From Sphacelaria rigidula (taxonomy: Eukaryota; Phaeophyceae; Sphacelariales): a stretch of DNA of 21,206 bases. The notes under the pieces were generated by a model, which did not search any database, was not told the DNA's origin, and saw only the letters and a program-made list of their open reading frames with translations. Shown here in pieces: positions 8,101 through 16,982 of the stretch; within the stretch, counting starts at the first letter, position 1; each line of letters opens with the position of its first letter. Where the stretch lies: assembly GCA_964200075.2 (NCBI GenBank), contig CAXNAA020000454.1, forward strand, positions 1 to 21,206. The letters run 5' to 3'. Both the position numbers and the translations under genes were made by a program.

Positions 8101-11100
8101 TGACAAATTACGCTTGGGCGAACGAGAAGTCGAAGGTTAGGATCTACGTGCCTTTGGAAGGATGCGGCTCCATTGATGACGATGCTATCTCCCTGGTGAG
8201 ACACGAGGCGAAACACCATTACCAGGAATGTCGTCGCCACGACTGTTCGTTGCAGCTCTCCCTGTATGATGTGCGTGCACAAAACTAGTTGGCCATGCGA
8301 TACCTTTCACCGACGGCCCCTGTAGGTGATCAGAGAGTTGGCGAGCCCTCTCTATTTTGCCGTCCTAGCCTTCCGCCGCCGCACCGCTCAGGTCAGTGAC
8401 GAAGCTAAAGGCTGCTATTGCTGCCCTTGCCCTTGGTTGATGTAGCGGCGCGTTTGTGGTGGGCAGGTGTGACCAACCTTGGAATAAGTGTTGAGTATAG
8501 CGTTTCCGTAAAAATAGGAACAAAGCTATCTGCTCACGTTTTGGAATCTATCAGCATGGACTGATGGTGGCAACGGGTGTTTTGCCACAGCATACTGTGT
8601 TGCCGACCCGCGGGTTCACAAGTGTCGGCATTCCCTCATTCGCTGGGATTTAGTTCGGGGGCTCACACGCCCTCTCACGGAATACTGTAGTAGGCCGATG
8701 AACTGCATGGCAGTTGGAATCAGTTTCCGGGTGGAGGAGAAGTCATTGTACTTGGTGGCGTGTGCGGAAAGCCTGCAGCATGGGCCATGCAACCGACTGC
8801 CGCATCGGTGAAGGGCAAAATGGAAGTGAAGTTGATTTTTCATTTGTACGGTCAACCAAATATCCGACGTGCTTGGTGCAGAGGTACAGAGGAACGACTA
8901 TAAGTCGACTGGAGCGACGTAAAATATGTGGAGTTATCCAGACATGACCGCAGCCAGTAGCCAGTACATGAACATTGTAGCTGCAGCTTGCGTTCTCCTG
9001 CGACCGCTTAAAAAGGATGCGTGGTCAATGGTCAAATGAGCAAGGCAAGCAACGAATGAGTACGCCACCCCCTGCTACCCCATTTTGTCTAACCCCTCCC
9101 CGTTCCTCGGGACGAGTCCGATTTGTCGAAGGACCAAGGTATCTTTCCCGTCGGTACGTGCCTGACAAGTGCTTGTCGAGAATTGGATGATGACAATCAG
9201 CACTCCCGCAGCCCGTCGACATTGGTCGCTATTTTTCTGAACTTCGTTCTCATGCTTTTTCTTGACGGGAATCGGTGAACCAACCATGACTACTGGAATT
9301 CGAACTCTGTAATCTGCCGAAACTGGTCGAGATGATGTACCAGTTTCACCAGCGGGGCCCTGTACACCGCAACTCCAACGGGCGATCAAGCAGCAAGCGG
9401 GCAGTTTCGTACCAGACAAAAGGTAGTACAAGCTTCTATATACCATGTTGAAAATCCATGTTTGTCACCTGCAAAGTGATGAGAGAAGCAGTAAGAAGTG
9501 TTGGCCTGAGTCACGGAAAAGTGATCGTAAGTCTGCAGTGAGAAGTGGAGTGGCAAAACGTGCTCCCACCCATGCGCGCGCCCTTCCACGCTCTGATTTT
9601 GTCCCCCATTCACCGTGCGATGATACTTCGTATTGACTACAGAAGTGGGAAAGTCGCTGCGTCGACCTTGAAGTATGCTTGCCTTCGGGCAGCCGGCGCC
9701 TGCACATTCCATCCCTCCATGACGAAATTACGGGTGCTACCTTGCGGAAGAAGCAGGTATGTTTGGTTAGGATCAGCGCTGCGCCCAATGCGGTGAACAT
9801 TGAGCTTGAAGTGACAGCACGTCTTAGGTCGACTTGTTGATGCGTCGACGTGGCTACATTTCATGCCATTCGTTTTAGAACGTGGTGTGTACCATAGGTA
9901 TGGGGATATTTGATCTTGCGATCCGCTCCTTCAAGACTGTACATGTTTTAGAGTCTTCGCTGCTTTTTGGCATCCGTCTCGCACACGCTTCCACACAGGA
10001 ACTTTGTGGTGTACTACCTATGTCGTACACTTGGGGTCAGCCAGCGCTAGATATGAGTTGAAATGGACGGCTGGCGCCTTGTCCGGTAGCTTTGTCCGGT
10101 AGGGAATCGTGGTGAGGTCGCGCTGATAATCCTCCCCTCCTCGATAGGCGGCTATTCGCGAGGCAGCTGTTGTCGAGGAGAAACAGGCCATGTGGGATGG
10201 TATCTATCCCACACTATGTGGCTACCAACGGCGAAGAAACTACACGTTGAGGACATGATTTGTGCTATAGCCAAAACATGGCTAACCAATACTAGCGTCG
10301 AAAATTGCACCTTGAAGGAGAAAGACACATGGAGAGAGGAATGGGCACTGAACCGCGATGTGGATGTGACACGACCCAACAAAGATGTCGAAATGTGACC
10401 AAAACTCGTGTAACCCGATCCGATACGGATTTTAAGATGCGTGTTCAGTGTGACACGATCCACTAGAAATGTTTGTCAGCAAATGCCGTGGTGTTGCGTG
10501 CTTCGTCCACGGATCAAGCAGGTATTACTCCAGTAGATAGCTTTGATTATGGATTTTTATTTCATTTGTCACACATGAACTCACATCTAAGGTGAGCAAA
10601 ACAGAAGAACCTGCTGAAGGAAACTCGAGAAATGAGACGAAGAGAGATACAGAACAAACGAATGGTGTGAGTTGGACAAAAGACGAGAGGTAGAGGAAAC
10701 AGAAAATAAAGTGAAAAAAAAGGAAAGGAAAGAGGAGAGAGGGAAAAGAGGGGAGAAGACCACGAACAACCGGTCCCGATGAAGGCAATATGCAAGTGAA
10801 TGAGGGTATACTCACGTCGAGTAAGCGTAGTTCATTGTACGAAGTCAAGTATTTGCAATGAACAGAGTTGGGCATACTGTGTCGTCGTGTTGAACTGGCC
10901 CCATGAACTCAGGCGGGTGGTGTTGCTCGCTACAGCCATGTAATTTGCAGGGATTCGAACGATTTATGCGGCCTCCGAGTGCGTACAGTTGTGGCAATTA
11001 TTTCTTTATGTGGTCAGCCAGCCCGCATTGAATTCGAGTGGTTAGAGTTGGTGTTGGCGATGTTTGGATGCACGTCATCCAATGTTCCCTGGGTATGATC

Positions 11101-11624
11101 CTGTAGTATACACCAAATAATAGGTTGAAGCATGACAGTTTTTCGCAAATATCGATTCCAATAACGACGGAAATGTCGGAAAAATAGGGAATAGTTGATA
11201 GAATAAACAAAAAATTAAGGTAGTCTAAATTGCAAGACAGCCTTCAGAAACAGTTTTTCCTACTGACAGTCTTGCCAAAACAGCTGGGGGGTATTCCTAT
11301 TCTTGTTTTCATGTGCAACCCCGACACTTTATTGCACCCAGTATCCAATAATATAATCCTCACCTTTTTTACACCGTGACACTTGGAGAAATGTTTGCAC
11401 AACCTCGCGCCGGAATAGGTAACGCTAGGGAACTAGAATCAATTTGTCGAATTGGCAGCCGGTAGCATCTCAACTCTGAACACCGTGCCTGCCGTGCCCA
11501 CCACTAAAGCACGTCTCCTGCCTCCCTGTTCGCAACATGTTTCCATTCCACGCAGGACAAGGTAGTCATCGCCCTCACGAAAAAGGATGAAGTAACCTGG
11601 TATGACCTCACCACAAGTAGATGA
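4983..11624 (+). CDS. CacyBP/SIP-like CS-domain protein, five recognised exons
   Basis: Joined exons 4983-5106, 6808-6886, 8088-8195, 9643-9756 and 11556-11624 give one open frame of about 163 codons ending in TGA. Exons 3 to 5 form a CS (p23-like) domain of the calcyclin-binding protein type: NYAWANEKSKVRIYVPLEG, then CVDLEVCLPSGSRRLHIPSL, then KVVIALTKKDEVTWYDL at the C terminus. CS domains are Hsp90 co-chaperone and adaptor folds; CacyBP/SIP links Siah-type ubiquitin ligase complexes and also has phosphatase and cytoskeletal roles. The N-terminal part, LRDNLARKGKNSYYYAHN plus a WDG segment, differs from the animal helical domain, and no C-terminal SGS tail is present. Introns are GT-AG with matching phases (2, 0, 0, 0). 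I see no disabling change. The start codon lies in an unidentified upstream exon. Confidence 0.82.
5107..6807 (+). other. Intron 1 of the CS-domain gene
   Basis: This 1701-bp interval runs from GTGGGG to CTGAAG. It contains a short (CA)n and TA run at 5512-5528, a C-run with a splice-like end at 5425-5447, and overlapping short ORFs. The longest is 149 codons at 5594-6043, which overlaps a competing frame at 5784-5999. I recognise none of them. Confidence 0.65.
6808..6886 (+). CDS. CS-domain gene exon 2
   Basis: The 79-bp exon completes the split Arg codon and then encodes VMDIPSWDGRQAPRRLATGD followed by PVPQSK. It ends in phase 0 at AAG before GTACAC. The PSWDG...APRRL stretch is what I expect between the tyrosine-rich N terminus and the CS domain in this family. 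An in-frame TGA lies immediately upstream, so the exon cannot extend further, and AG 6806-6807 gives the only acceptor with the right phase. A shorter version starting at 6842 (after gtcgtcag, phase 0) would pair with the alternative exon 1 donor at 5129. Confidence 0.65.
6887..8087 (+). other. Intron 2 of the CS-domain gene
   Basis: This 1201-bp interval starts with GTACAC and ends in a strong pyrimidine tract (ccctcctcccttcccccttc, then cattcag). Further splice-like pyrimidine tracts end at 7419 and 7649 but lead into no recognisable coding sequence. It carries a copy of the dispersed repeat at 7950-7998. A minus-strand ORF at 6858-7181 (107 codons) overlaps exon 2 and the intron start and has no recognisable match. 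Confidence 0.7.
7950..7998 (+). repeat. Dispersed short repeat, copy 2
   Basis: The core GCCTGGTCCGGCGGAAAACC continues as CGGCGTGCTCCGTTG. It matches copy 3 at 21148-21190 closely over about 30 bp and is the inverse of copy 1 at 146-190. It lies in intron 2, about 90 bp before the acceptor of exon 3. Confidence 0.75.
8088..8195 (+). CDS. CS-domain gene exon 3 (start of the CS domain)
   Basis: This 36-codon exon begins and ends in phase 0. It encodes RAEKV, NYAWANEKSKVRIYVPLEG and GSIDDDAISL, the first strands of a CS domain with the Tyr-x-Trp and K-V-x-(I/V)-Y-(V/I) signature of CacyBP. The acceptor follows a nearly pure pyrimidine tract ending cattcag, and the donor is CTG before GTGAGA. 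Translation past the donor stays open to a TAG at 8286-8288, but exon 4 continues the domain far better, so I place the boundary at 8195. Confidence 0.88.
8196..9642 (+). other. Intron 3 of the CS-domain gene
   Basis: This 1447-bp interval runs from GTGAGA to TTGACTACAG. Short ORFs on both strands inside it, including a 123-codon minus-strand frame at 9075-9446, match nothing I recognise. No tRNA, repeat array or mobile element is visible. Confidence 0.75.
9643..9756 (+). CDS. CS-domain gene exon 4 (middle of the CS domain)
   Basis: This 38-codon exon is in phase 0 at both ends. It encodes KWESRCVDLEVCLPSG, then RRLHIPSLHDEITGATLRKK and Q. This is the CS-domain segment equivalent to the strand pair that reads SFDLxVxxxxGxxYRLxxxxL in CacyBP. 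It is bounded by a ctacag acceptor and a strong CAG-GTATGT donor. The frame used is the only one of the three that gives this pattern; the other open frame here does not. Confidence 0.9.
9757..11555 (+). other. Intron 4 of the CS-domain gene
   Basis: This 1799-bp interval runs from GTATGT to CCATTCCACGCAG. A purine-rich tract occupies about 10606-10760 and is densest from 10678. On the minus strand it reads as a long pyrimidine tract. A splice-like tract ending at 10149 leads into a 36-codon open frame (AAIREAAVVEEKQAMWDG...) that does not fit the gene and may be chance. Nothing else is recognisable. Confidence 0.75.
10606..10760 (+). repeat. Long purine-rich low-complexity tract
   Basis: The plus strand is dominated by A and G, for example aaaaaaaaggaaaggaaaga near 10714. 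It lies inside intron 4. Such tracts can form triplex DNA, and on the opposite strand it resembles an extended splice-acceptor tract ending in cag. Confidence 0.7.
11556..11624 (+). CDS. CS-domain gene exon 5 (last exon)
   Basis: It encodes DKVVIALTKKDEVTWYDL and TTSR, then TGA at 11622-11624. The VVIxLxKK...TWxDL pattern is the last strand and closing tryptophan of CacyBP-type CS domains. The acceptor is tgtttccattccacgcag, and phase 0 matches exon 4, so the joined protein reads RKKQ-DKVVIAL. Ending four residues after the WYDL means there is no C-terminal SGS region. Confidence 0.9.
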   Translation, partial: DKVVIALTKKDEVTWYDLTTSR

Positions 11625-12684
11625 CACAGGTTAATGTGTTGTTTAATTGGTGGCTAGGACCCCCCGCAGTGCCCCATCGTTGGACAACATCGGTCGAGGT
11701 GGGGCTGGTGTTCAGAGCTTGAACACAGCGGCAGGAACGCAGTGGCAGATGAAATTCCCACGCATACGTGGAGGGCTGGTGAGCGCTACATGGGTTCATA
11801 GTGGGCGATCACTGTTCAAGTACAACTCATCTTCGTCGAGCTTCAGAGGCGTAAAGCTTTAATTGACGGCATCTTGTACTATTTTTGTTGGAGCTAGTCG
11901 TGTTATTTTCGACGCGATGGCAACGGTAATCTTTCGGGTTATGTGATGGATCTTTCGGGCATGTGATTGAATATCAAGAGGGTTGATCTCTCTGGCTGGC
12001 TATAGTTTTGGAGACAGGGATGGGGAGGTGGGTGGTGCGTACTCGAACGTGAAATTGTTCGGAGCTTGTCCTCATCCCGCATGTTTGACAAATGATTGTT
12101 CTGCTGGCCGTTCGAGATTGTCTCGCGTTTCGTCGCGGGATAGTTTCGTTGCTGCTACACAAGTTAGATGATTAAGATAATCGTGGTGAGCGACATATGT
12201 GTAGGATCGTCAGACGCGCGCGCGCGTGTGTTGTTGTGTGTTTGCGCTGCGAAGAGTCGGGTTATATGTGTCGAATATGTCGGAGCGTTTTTGCCACTCG
12301 CGCAGGTGTTCCCTCTTTGGTTGAAAACGCTTGAACGTCGCCGATGGCTTCACTCGAAACGCCAGGTGCACTACAGCGGTTCTGATTGACGATGTTTGTT
12401 GAGTCTTGGTACGAAACGCACACACTGTTTTAGGTGATTCGATTGTGGACACCGAGATCGGCTTGAGATTCGGATCTTGGGTGGGCCTCACAGTCGCAAG
12501 TGCCTCCGACCGTGCGCAGGACGCGTTGATCAAACCGGCGGAGCAAGCACCGTTTTGCGGTCTACCAACACACACTTTGACCCAGGGCACTCTTTGCATC
12601 CCCCTTGCCCAAGGGTTCTTGGTATGCTTTGGGTTAGGGCGGAAGCTAATATCGGGATAGCGTGATTTCAGAAATGTGTCAGAT
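11625..12684. other. 3' flank of the CS-domain gene; no clear gene
   Basis: The first part should contain the 3' untranslated region; I see no reliable polyadenylation signal. From about 12200 both strands have long open frames: 167 codons on minus at 12210-12713 and 84 codons on plus at 12406-12660. They overlap and match nothing I recognise, so none is called as a gene. Confidence 0.4.
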
Positions 12685-13284
12685 ATGAATTCAATGGCGC
12701 CAAACTCGGACAAATCTATACGGGTGGTCGCCGGTACACGTTTTCTGCACTTGGGAGAGTCCCCAGGTTATCGGCGAGTTGAACAGCTTGCGTATGGCGT
12801 GAACCGGGTTGCAAAATACATGTCCCAGGATGTAGGTGAGTTTATGATGTCCACACGACGCGACAACGCGTGCGATCACAACCCGAATATTCATACGGTA
12901 CGCACGTATTTGAACTCATGCATACCGTGCCGTGACTCGGAGACGCTTCAAAATGCGGATAACGTGTCCCAGCGGCCACCCGTGCACCCTATTCTCTTTA
13001 GGGGGTTGGACGGGGTGAACAATTTACGGTTGGCGGAAGACCAGAGAAGGTGCTGCCAATCGTCGTTCGGAAGGGGCACCGACATTCTTCCGCTTCGCTG
13101 TGGCATGGGATACGTCATCGTGTGGTTCGACAGGGATGCGGCGGCATGGCCTTTCACACATCTTTGTATCTTCGTGACCCGCCGGCATGTACAAATCGTA
13201 GGATCTTTTGTGTATGTGGAGGAAGCAACAGCAGACCACAATTTCTTGCTCGTTGCACTTTTCCGCCCTTTCGGGAAGGTGTAG
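12685..13284 (+). CDS. Uncharacterised ORF, 199 residues from the first ATG
   Basis: This is the longest frame in the window outside the repeat arrays. It has an ATG at 12685 (the frame is open a few codons further, to a GTG at 12676) and a TAG stop. The product is mixed in composition with many Arg and Cys, has no clear membrane segment and resembles no domain I know. A strong donor-like GTGAGT at 12836 and an acceptor-like tract ending at 13001 fall inside, but removing them breaks the frame. Minus-strand frames of 114 and 71 codons and a second plus-strand frame (13002-13287) are also open here, so the choice is weak. A frame this long is somewhat unusual by chance, but not decisively so. 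Confidence 0.25.
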   Translation: MNSMAPNSDKSIRVVAGTRFLHLGESPGYRRVEQLAYGVNRVAKYMSQDVGEFMMSTRRDNACDHNPNIHTVRTYLNSCIPCRDSETLQNADNVSQRPPVHPILFRGLDGVNNLRLAEDQRRCCQSSFGRGTDILPLRCGMGYVIVWFDRDAAAWPFTHLCIFVTRRHVQIVGSFVYVEEATADHNFLLVALFRPFGKV

Positions 13285-13862
13285 ATTGACAAAATCGTCG
13301 TATGTTAACGGCTGTTTGGTCTGTCCTCTGCCCAGTACGCGGGAGGGCCACCATTAAACAAGAAAGGCGATGCACGTGAGCATAAAAGGGGATATGTACA
13401 CGAACAAAATAGGATTTGATATTCCTTTAGCTGAGAGTAGGGTGTACCCCGCAGGCTCGATGACAAAATGGGTGCTCTAACAAGCTTACCTTTCCGTGCG
13501 CTAGTTGATCGCGTTCCATATGTCAGACAAAAGGTTGGTCATGCTGCCCAAGCACCTTATTGGGTATGGGACTGGTGCGCTGGGACGCGTTCTAGAGGTG
13601 CCCAGCTAGCGTACAGCTCGGCGCCCGGTACCCATAAACGCGCTACCCTATTTTGTCCCTAAATTAGGGTAGACCCCTATCCGTCCATCCTCCATGATTC
13701 ATTGATCGCTCGTCGCACACTGACTGATTCCAGAGGAATCCAGTCGTGATCACAAGATGGATGTGCCCAAGGCAATATTATGCTCTCAGGATAGCCTCAC
13801 CCAACCAAGGGAGAAGTCAACAAACAGAAACACTCGCTGAGGGAACCATGGTAAAAGGGGAT

Positions 13863-13977
13863 GCCTTTCCCCCCCCCCCCTCCCCCTTTTTTTTCTTTCG
13901 ATTCTTGATTTTTCTCATTTTTTTCCCTTGGTCTGTTCTGTTCTACTTTTTCTATTTTTTCTTCACCTTTCTTCAGT
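13863..13977 (+). repeat. Very long pyrimidine tract ending in a splice-acceptor-like CAG
   Basis: About 115 bases are almost entirely C and T with a C-run at the start, ending cacctttcttcag before TGAGGG. It has the form of an oversized polypyrimidine tract and 3' splice site. The sequence that follows has a second possible acceptor at 14081. Confidence 0.7.
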
Positions 13978-14081
13978 GAGGGTTTCAGTTTTTTTTCTCG
14001 TCTCGAATATGTCCATCATGTGACTACGGCTTGATGCCTGGGGGATCAGTCAGTTGACTCTTTGGGATCCCTCCCCTTCAG

Positions 14082-14290
14082 TGCCCGGGCCAGGCGCCTC
14101 ATTTTTTCAAGCCCCAACAAAGAAGAAACGATGGGGGAGCAAAAGAGACCGACGGGAATCATTTTCACGGCGGAAGGCCTCTGGAGAATCCACTAGCATA
14201 CGCCATGCGCGCACCAAAAATGTCTCTCCGGTGCAGTTAGATCAGTTTTCACGTGATCCCGCCGGATCACGTGAAACAACGTTTGCGTGA
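14082..14290 (+). CDS. Candidate terminal exon of an unidentified basic protein
   Basis: After ccctccccttcag at 14081 a frame (one base short of a codon) reads PGPGASFF, PTKKKRWGSKRDRR and SFSRRKASGE and ends at TGA 14288-14290. The KKKRWGSKR cluster resembles a nuclear localisation signal. No ATG opens the frame, so it could only be an internal or last exon. Its end overlaps a perfect DNA hairpin (14247-14276), which translates within the frame. No family is recognised and no upstream exon was found. Confidence 0.25.
14247..14276. repeat. Perfect 13-bp inverted repeat with a 4-base loop
   Basis: TTTCACGTGATCC is followed by CGCC and then its exact reverse complement. Each arm contains the palindrome CACGTG, a classic E-box or G-box core. 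It could be a protein-binding site, a hairpin-forming DNA or RNA element, or the end of a mobile element. Confidence 0.85.
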
Positions 14291-14594
14291 GATTGAAAGT
14301 AGAATGCTGATTGAGAGTGGCTTTGATCATGCGCTTCAACGTAGCCATTTTTTCATTCCGTGAGCGCTTTTCTTTGCCTCCATCGCTGGCGTGTGCTCAC
14401 AGCTAAACGTCGATATCCTACTCAAGGTATCGAGGGTCTCAGTGGCAAGCTACTACAAAAAGCATATCGGGCATCGTGGAGGGGCATTTCAGAACCGAAA
14501 CAATTGATACGCTAATTGACCGCTTCTCACTCTCAATCGCATCCTCTACTCTCAATCGCATCCTCTACTCTCAAAATCACAAAAACGTTGTTGT
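14276..14594. repeat. Imperfect long inverted repeat, arms about 45 bp
   Basis: The left arm 14276-14318 (acaacgtttgcgtgagattg...) matches the reverse complement of 14548-14594 at roughly 80 percent. A 19-bp tandem duplication (ctctcaatcgcatcctcta at 14530 and 14549) extends the right arm. The spacer is about 230 bp. The arms start where the perfect hairpin ends. This looks like a MITE-like or fold-back unit. Confidence 0.6.
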
Positions 14595-15439
14595 AAGTAC
14601 CCAACATTTTTTTCATCCAGGACCCCCGAATTTCGGTAATCGGATTTCAATTTTGCTCCGCGTGTATCAATAGTAGCTGTCAATGACTACCCGCAGATAT
14701 CAGATGAAGGAATGGAACCATATCTCGAATGGTTTCTGTGGATGCGAACATTCTAATTCTCTGGGTTCTCATTCTCGATGAAAAGCACCGTCCTCATAAT
14801 GAATGATCGGCTGTTACTTGCGTCCCTAACGTCTGTACACACAGAAATCGGCACTGCCTCTCTATTTTCTAAATATGGAGTCTCGTGCGGCACTGGGGCA
14901 GATTCTCATATGGGTCTGAAAAACACGGCTCGGGCTAATAGTTTCGCGTGAAAGCTGTAAATACTCAACCATATATATGCTATGAAAAAAACAGCACCAC
15001 CTCGGAATCCATACCCACTTTTCCATCTCCAGTACCAAGAGGGTTTAAGATCGTAATCAATCAATCAATCCACCAATCAACCTCCATATCGACCAGGCAT
15101 ACTGATGATTAGTTCAAGGGTCGGACAAAAAGGGATTCCTCTGAAAATCACTTGGTTTTAGTATGATGAGTCAACTCGTGACGAATCAATCCCTAGGCTT
15201 TATTTCAGCACTGCAACCCAGGTACACGCAGTCCAGACACGTGAAATGGCGAAAAAATTGCGTAGATCGCCCTTGGACCAGCGACCAACTTTTTTCTCCC
15301 TCTTGGGCAATCAGGCCGAAGAAATCGTGAAGTTGGTGATTTTGAGTCGTGATGATTTGTCCTAACCGTGGAATAGTCCCTCTGTCCCACAAGATAAGTC
15401 CGTTTGGAAAATCTCGTTATTGGATTAGCCCGTGGTGAA
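14595..15439. other. No recognisable gene
   Basis: A GTAAGT donor-like site lies at 14594 after a short frame (EGHFRTETIDTLIDRFSLSI...) that runs through the inverted-repeat arm, which makes coding doubtful. A small (CAAT)n run occurs at 15056-15080. Nothing else stands out. Confidence 0.4.
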
Positions 15440-15800
15440 ATATTGCGGTAATGTTCACACGCGGCCATTTGGCTACACCCCAAAATGCCTCGGGAGGGAT
15501 GCGTGGCCCTCAAGGGGGAAATCAAGCCTCCGGAGGCCTTCAATCCCTCTGGAGGAAACCAAACTCTACCGACCCGGAGGGCGGCGCACCCCTCCGGAGG
15601 AATTCGGGGGTATGCGCGGCCCTCCAGAGGCAAAACTATGCCTCTGGAGGCGTTTAATCCCTCTGGAGGAAAGCAAAAAATGTCCACTGGAGGGCCGCGC
15701 ACCCCTCCTGAGGCGTTTGATTCCTCTGGAGGCTCGAAAAATTTACCCAACTGGAGGAATTTTGAATTTTGGAGGTAGCCGCATGGTCGCGTGTGTACCC
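15440..15800. mobile_element. Array of CCTCYGGAGG palindromes bounded by inverted repeats
   Basis: More than a dozen copies or near-copies of CCTC(C/T/A)GGAGG occur between 15488 and 15775, often 19 to 20 bp apart (for example 15508, 15527, 15546, then 15621, 15641, 15660). Variable sequence lies between them, partly repeated (gcgtttaatccctctggagg types). The flanks 15455-15476 and 15775-15796 are inverted repeats with about 18 of 22 matches (ACACGCG, CCAT and GGCTAC shared). Stops are rare on both strands, which creates long frames here, up to 241 codons on minus. The bounded array suggests a small non-autonomous element. Confidence 0.75.
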
Positions 15801-16982
15801 AATACATACAGTCGTTTTCGACATATTCCGACCTCCGACATGTCTTCCACATAAATATGGTTGCCATCATGGTAAAAAAGAAAAAGAACTGCCCCAGAGA
15901 ATCACGTCTTATCATCCCCGGCGTGAACAAGTCACAAAGTGGGCTTATGTTGTGAGATTTTCCGAAGGGAAGCCAGAGTTCTCGCAGAACTTTGGCTCAG
16001 TGTGGGATACAGGGGGTACAAAAATCATTTTTTCGATGCTCAGACCCACGGTAGTGTGTTTCGAAGTGTTGGGGACATGTATGAGAACAAGAAGACCCTC
16101 CAGACCCATGGATAACATGATATTATCACCGAGATGGGCGCGGAGGCTGCTGCCCTTGGGAGCGCGGGCTGCTGCGTGCTCAAATAGTGCGGTGGTGGCG
16201 GCAGACTGAAAAATGACGGTTCCGGGCGGTTCTCCGAAACGCCTCGGGAACCATGAAAAAAACCGTTTTCCCAAAAATCGATGGGAAGCTGCTGTCAACC
16301 GGTAGATCCTCTGATCGCCGTGGGTGTGGCTGCTTGTCTATTGGGGGCTCTGCAAAAGCCTCGGTTTCGAGTTCTGCTCCGAAATTTGACGAGAACAACA
16401 GAAAAAAAAGAGGGAAAAGCCGAACATAGAAAATGCGGACGAGAAATGCGGCAAAACCTCCCAACGGAGTCATCTTGTGGGACAGACGAAATACCAATTT
16501 TGTCGTCGATATGTCGCTTCTTTTTGCTACATGCCACCCATTTATACATCGTGTCGTACTACAGTTGGGGTGCACAAACAAAGGGGTGCACAGACGTTTT
16601 CTGGGTCGACATACTGGAGTTAGATGAATACTCTCGCGCACCCGCACTAGTAGTGCAGTTAGGACAGAGTTGCGTTTGAGCAAGAGGCGGTCCTCTTGCG
16701 GGCAAACGTCACAAATAGTCATTTTACTTTCTGTTTTGTTTCACAACGTGATACTGCCCCAGACAAGTTCCGGCCAAAAATTACGTCCCTACCGTAGCAC
16801 GGCTCTCTCTTTCTCTCGAGGTCACGAATTCATCTTCCAGAGAGTGGACTCGACAAAGCGTAAAACTACCCCTCACTGCCGCGCATTGCGGGTTTGAGAA
16901 GCCGTGCAGCAGAACAAATGGTGTGATCTCGGGTCTGAGAATATTTCGGAAACCTAATACTCTAATATGAAGAACGGTCGAC
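15801..16982. other. Overlapping open frames on both strands, no gene resolved
   Basis: Frames of 146 and 132 codons on plus and 180 (16180-16722) and 117 codons on minus overlap one another. None resembles a known family. The 180-codon one begins with a true ATG and includes a hydrophobic stretch, but a frame of that length is expected about once by chance in a window this size. A shorter plus-strand frame from ATG 16253 to TAG 16429 (58 residues, MKKTVFPKIDGKLLSTG...) has a protein-like feel with a basic C terminus and is worth a search. Confidence 0.35.

Noticed and set aside
8196-8288. Continuation of the CS domain past exon 3 in the same frame (SLQLSLYDVRAQN, then TAG)
   Set aside because: It superficially resembles the middle CS strands but meets a stop. 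The exon at 9643-9756 supplies the same strands far better and in the right phase.
8698-8796. Frame reading SFRVEEKSLYLVAC as a CS-domain exon
   Set aside because: No acceptor gives the required phase 0 entry in this frame, and exon 4 already covers this part of the domain.
8998-9510. Fragments LKKDAWSMVK (9013-9042) and ERSSKKCWPESRKS (9488 onward) as degenerate CacyBP C-terminal pieces
   Set aside because: They briefly suggested a pseudogene. The true last exons at 9643 and 11556 make them redundant, and they lie in intron 3 with no fitting splice phases.
10150-10257. Exon candidate AAIREAAVVEEKQAMWDG after a pyrimidine tract
   Set aside because: It lies in intron 4 and would disrupt the RKKQ-DKVV junction of the CS domain. 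It ends in a stop and has no recognised family.
10900-11010. tRNA gene suggested by a TTCGAA T-loop-like sequence near 10954
   Set aside because: The bases on either side do not form a 5-bp T stem on either strand, and no acceptor stem was found.
12836-13001. 166-bp intron (GTGAGT to CTCTTTAG) inside the 199-residue ORF
   Set aside because: Both splice sites look good, but removal puts a stop a few codons into the downstream segment.
15205-15930. 241-codon minus-strand ORF as a real gene
   Set aside because: It is the longest frame in the window but runs through the CCTCYGGAGG array, where few stops occur in several frames on both strands. Its flanks show no domain.
16180-16722. 180-codon minus-strand ORF with a hydrophobic segment
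   Set aside because: A frame this long is expected roughly by chance in 21 kb, other frames overlap it, and no family resemblance supports it.
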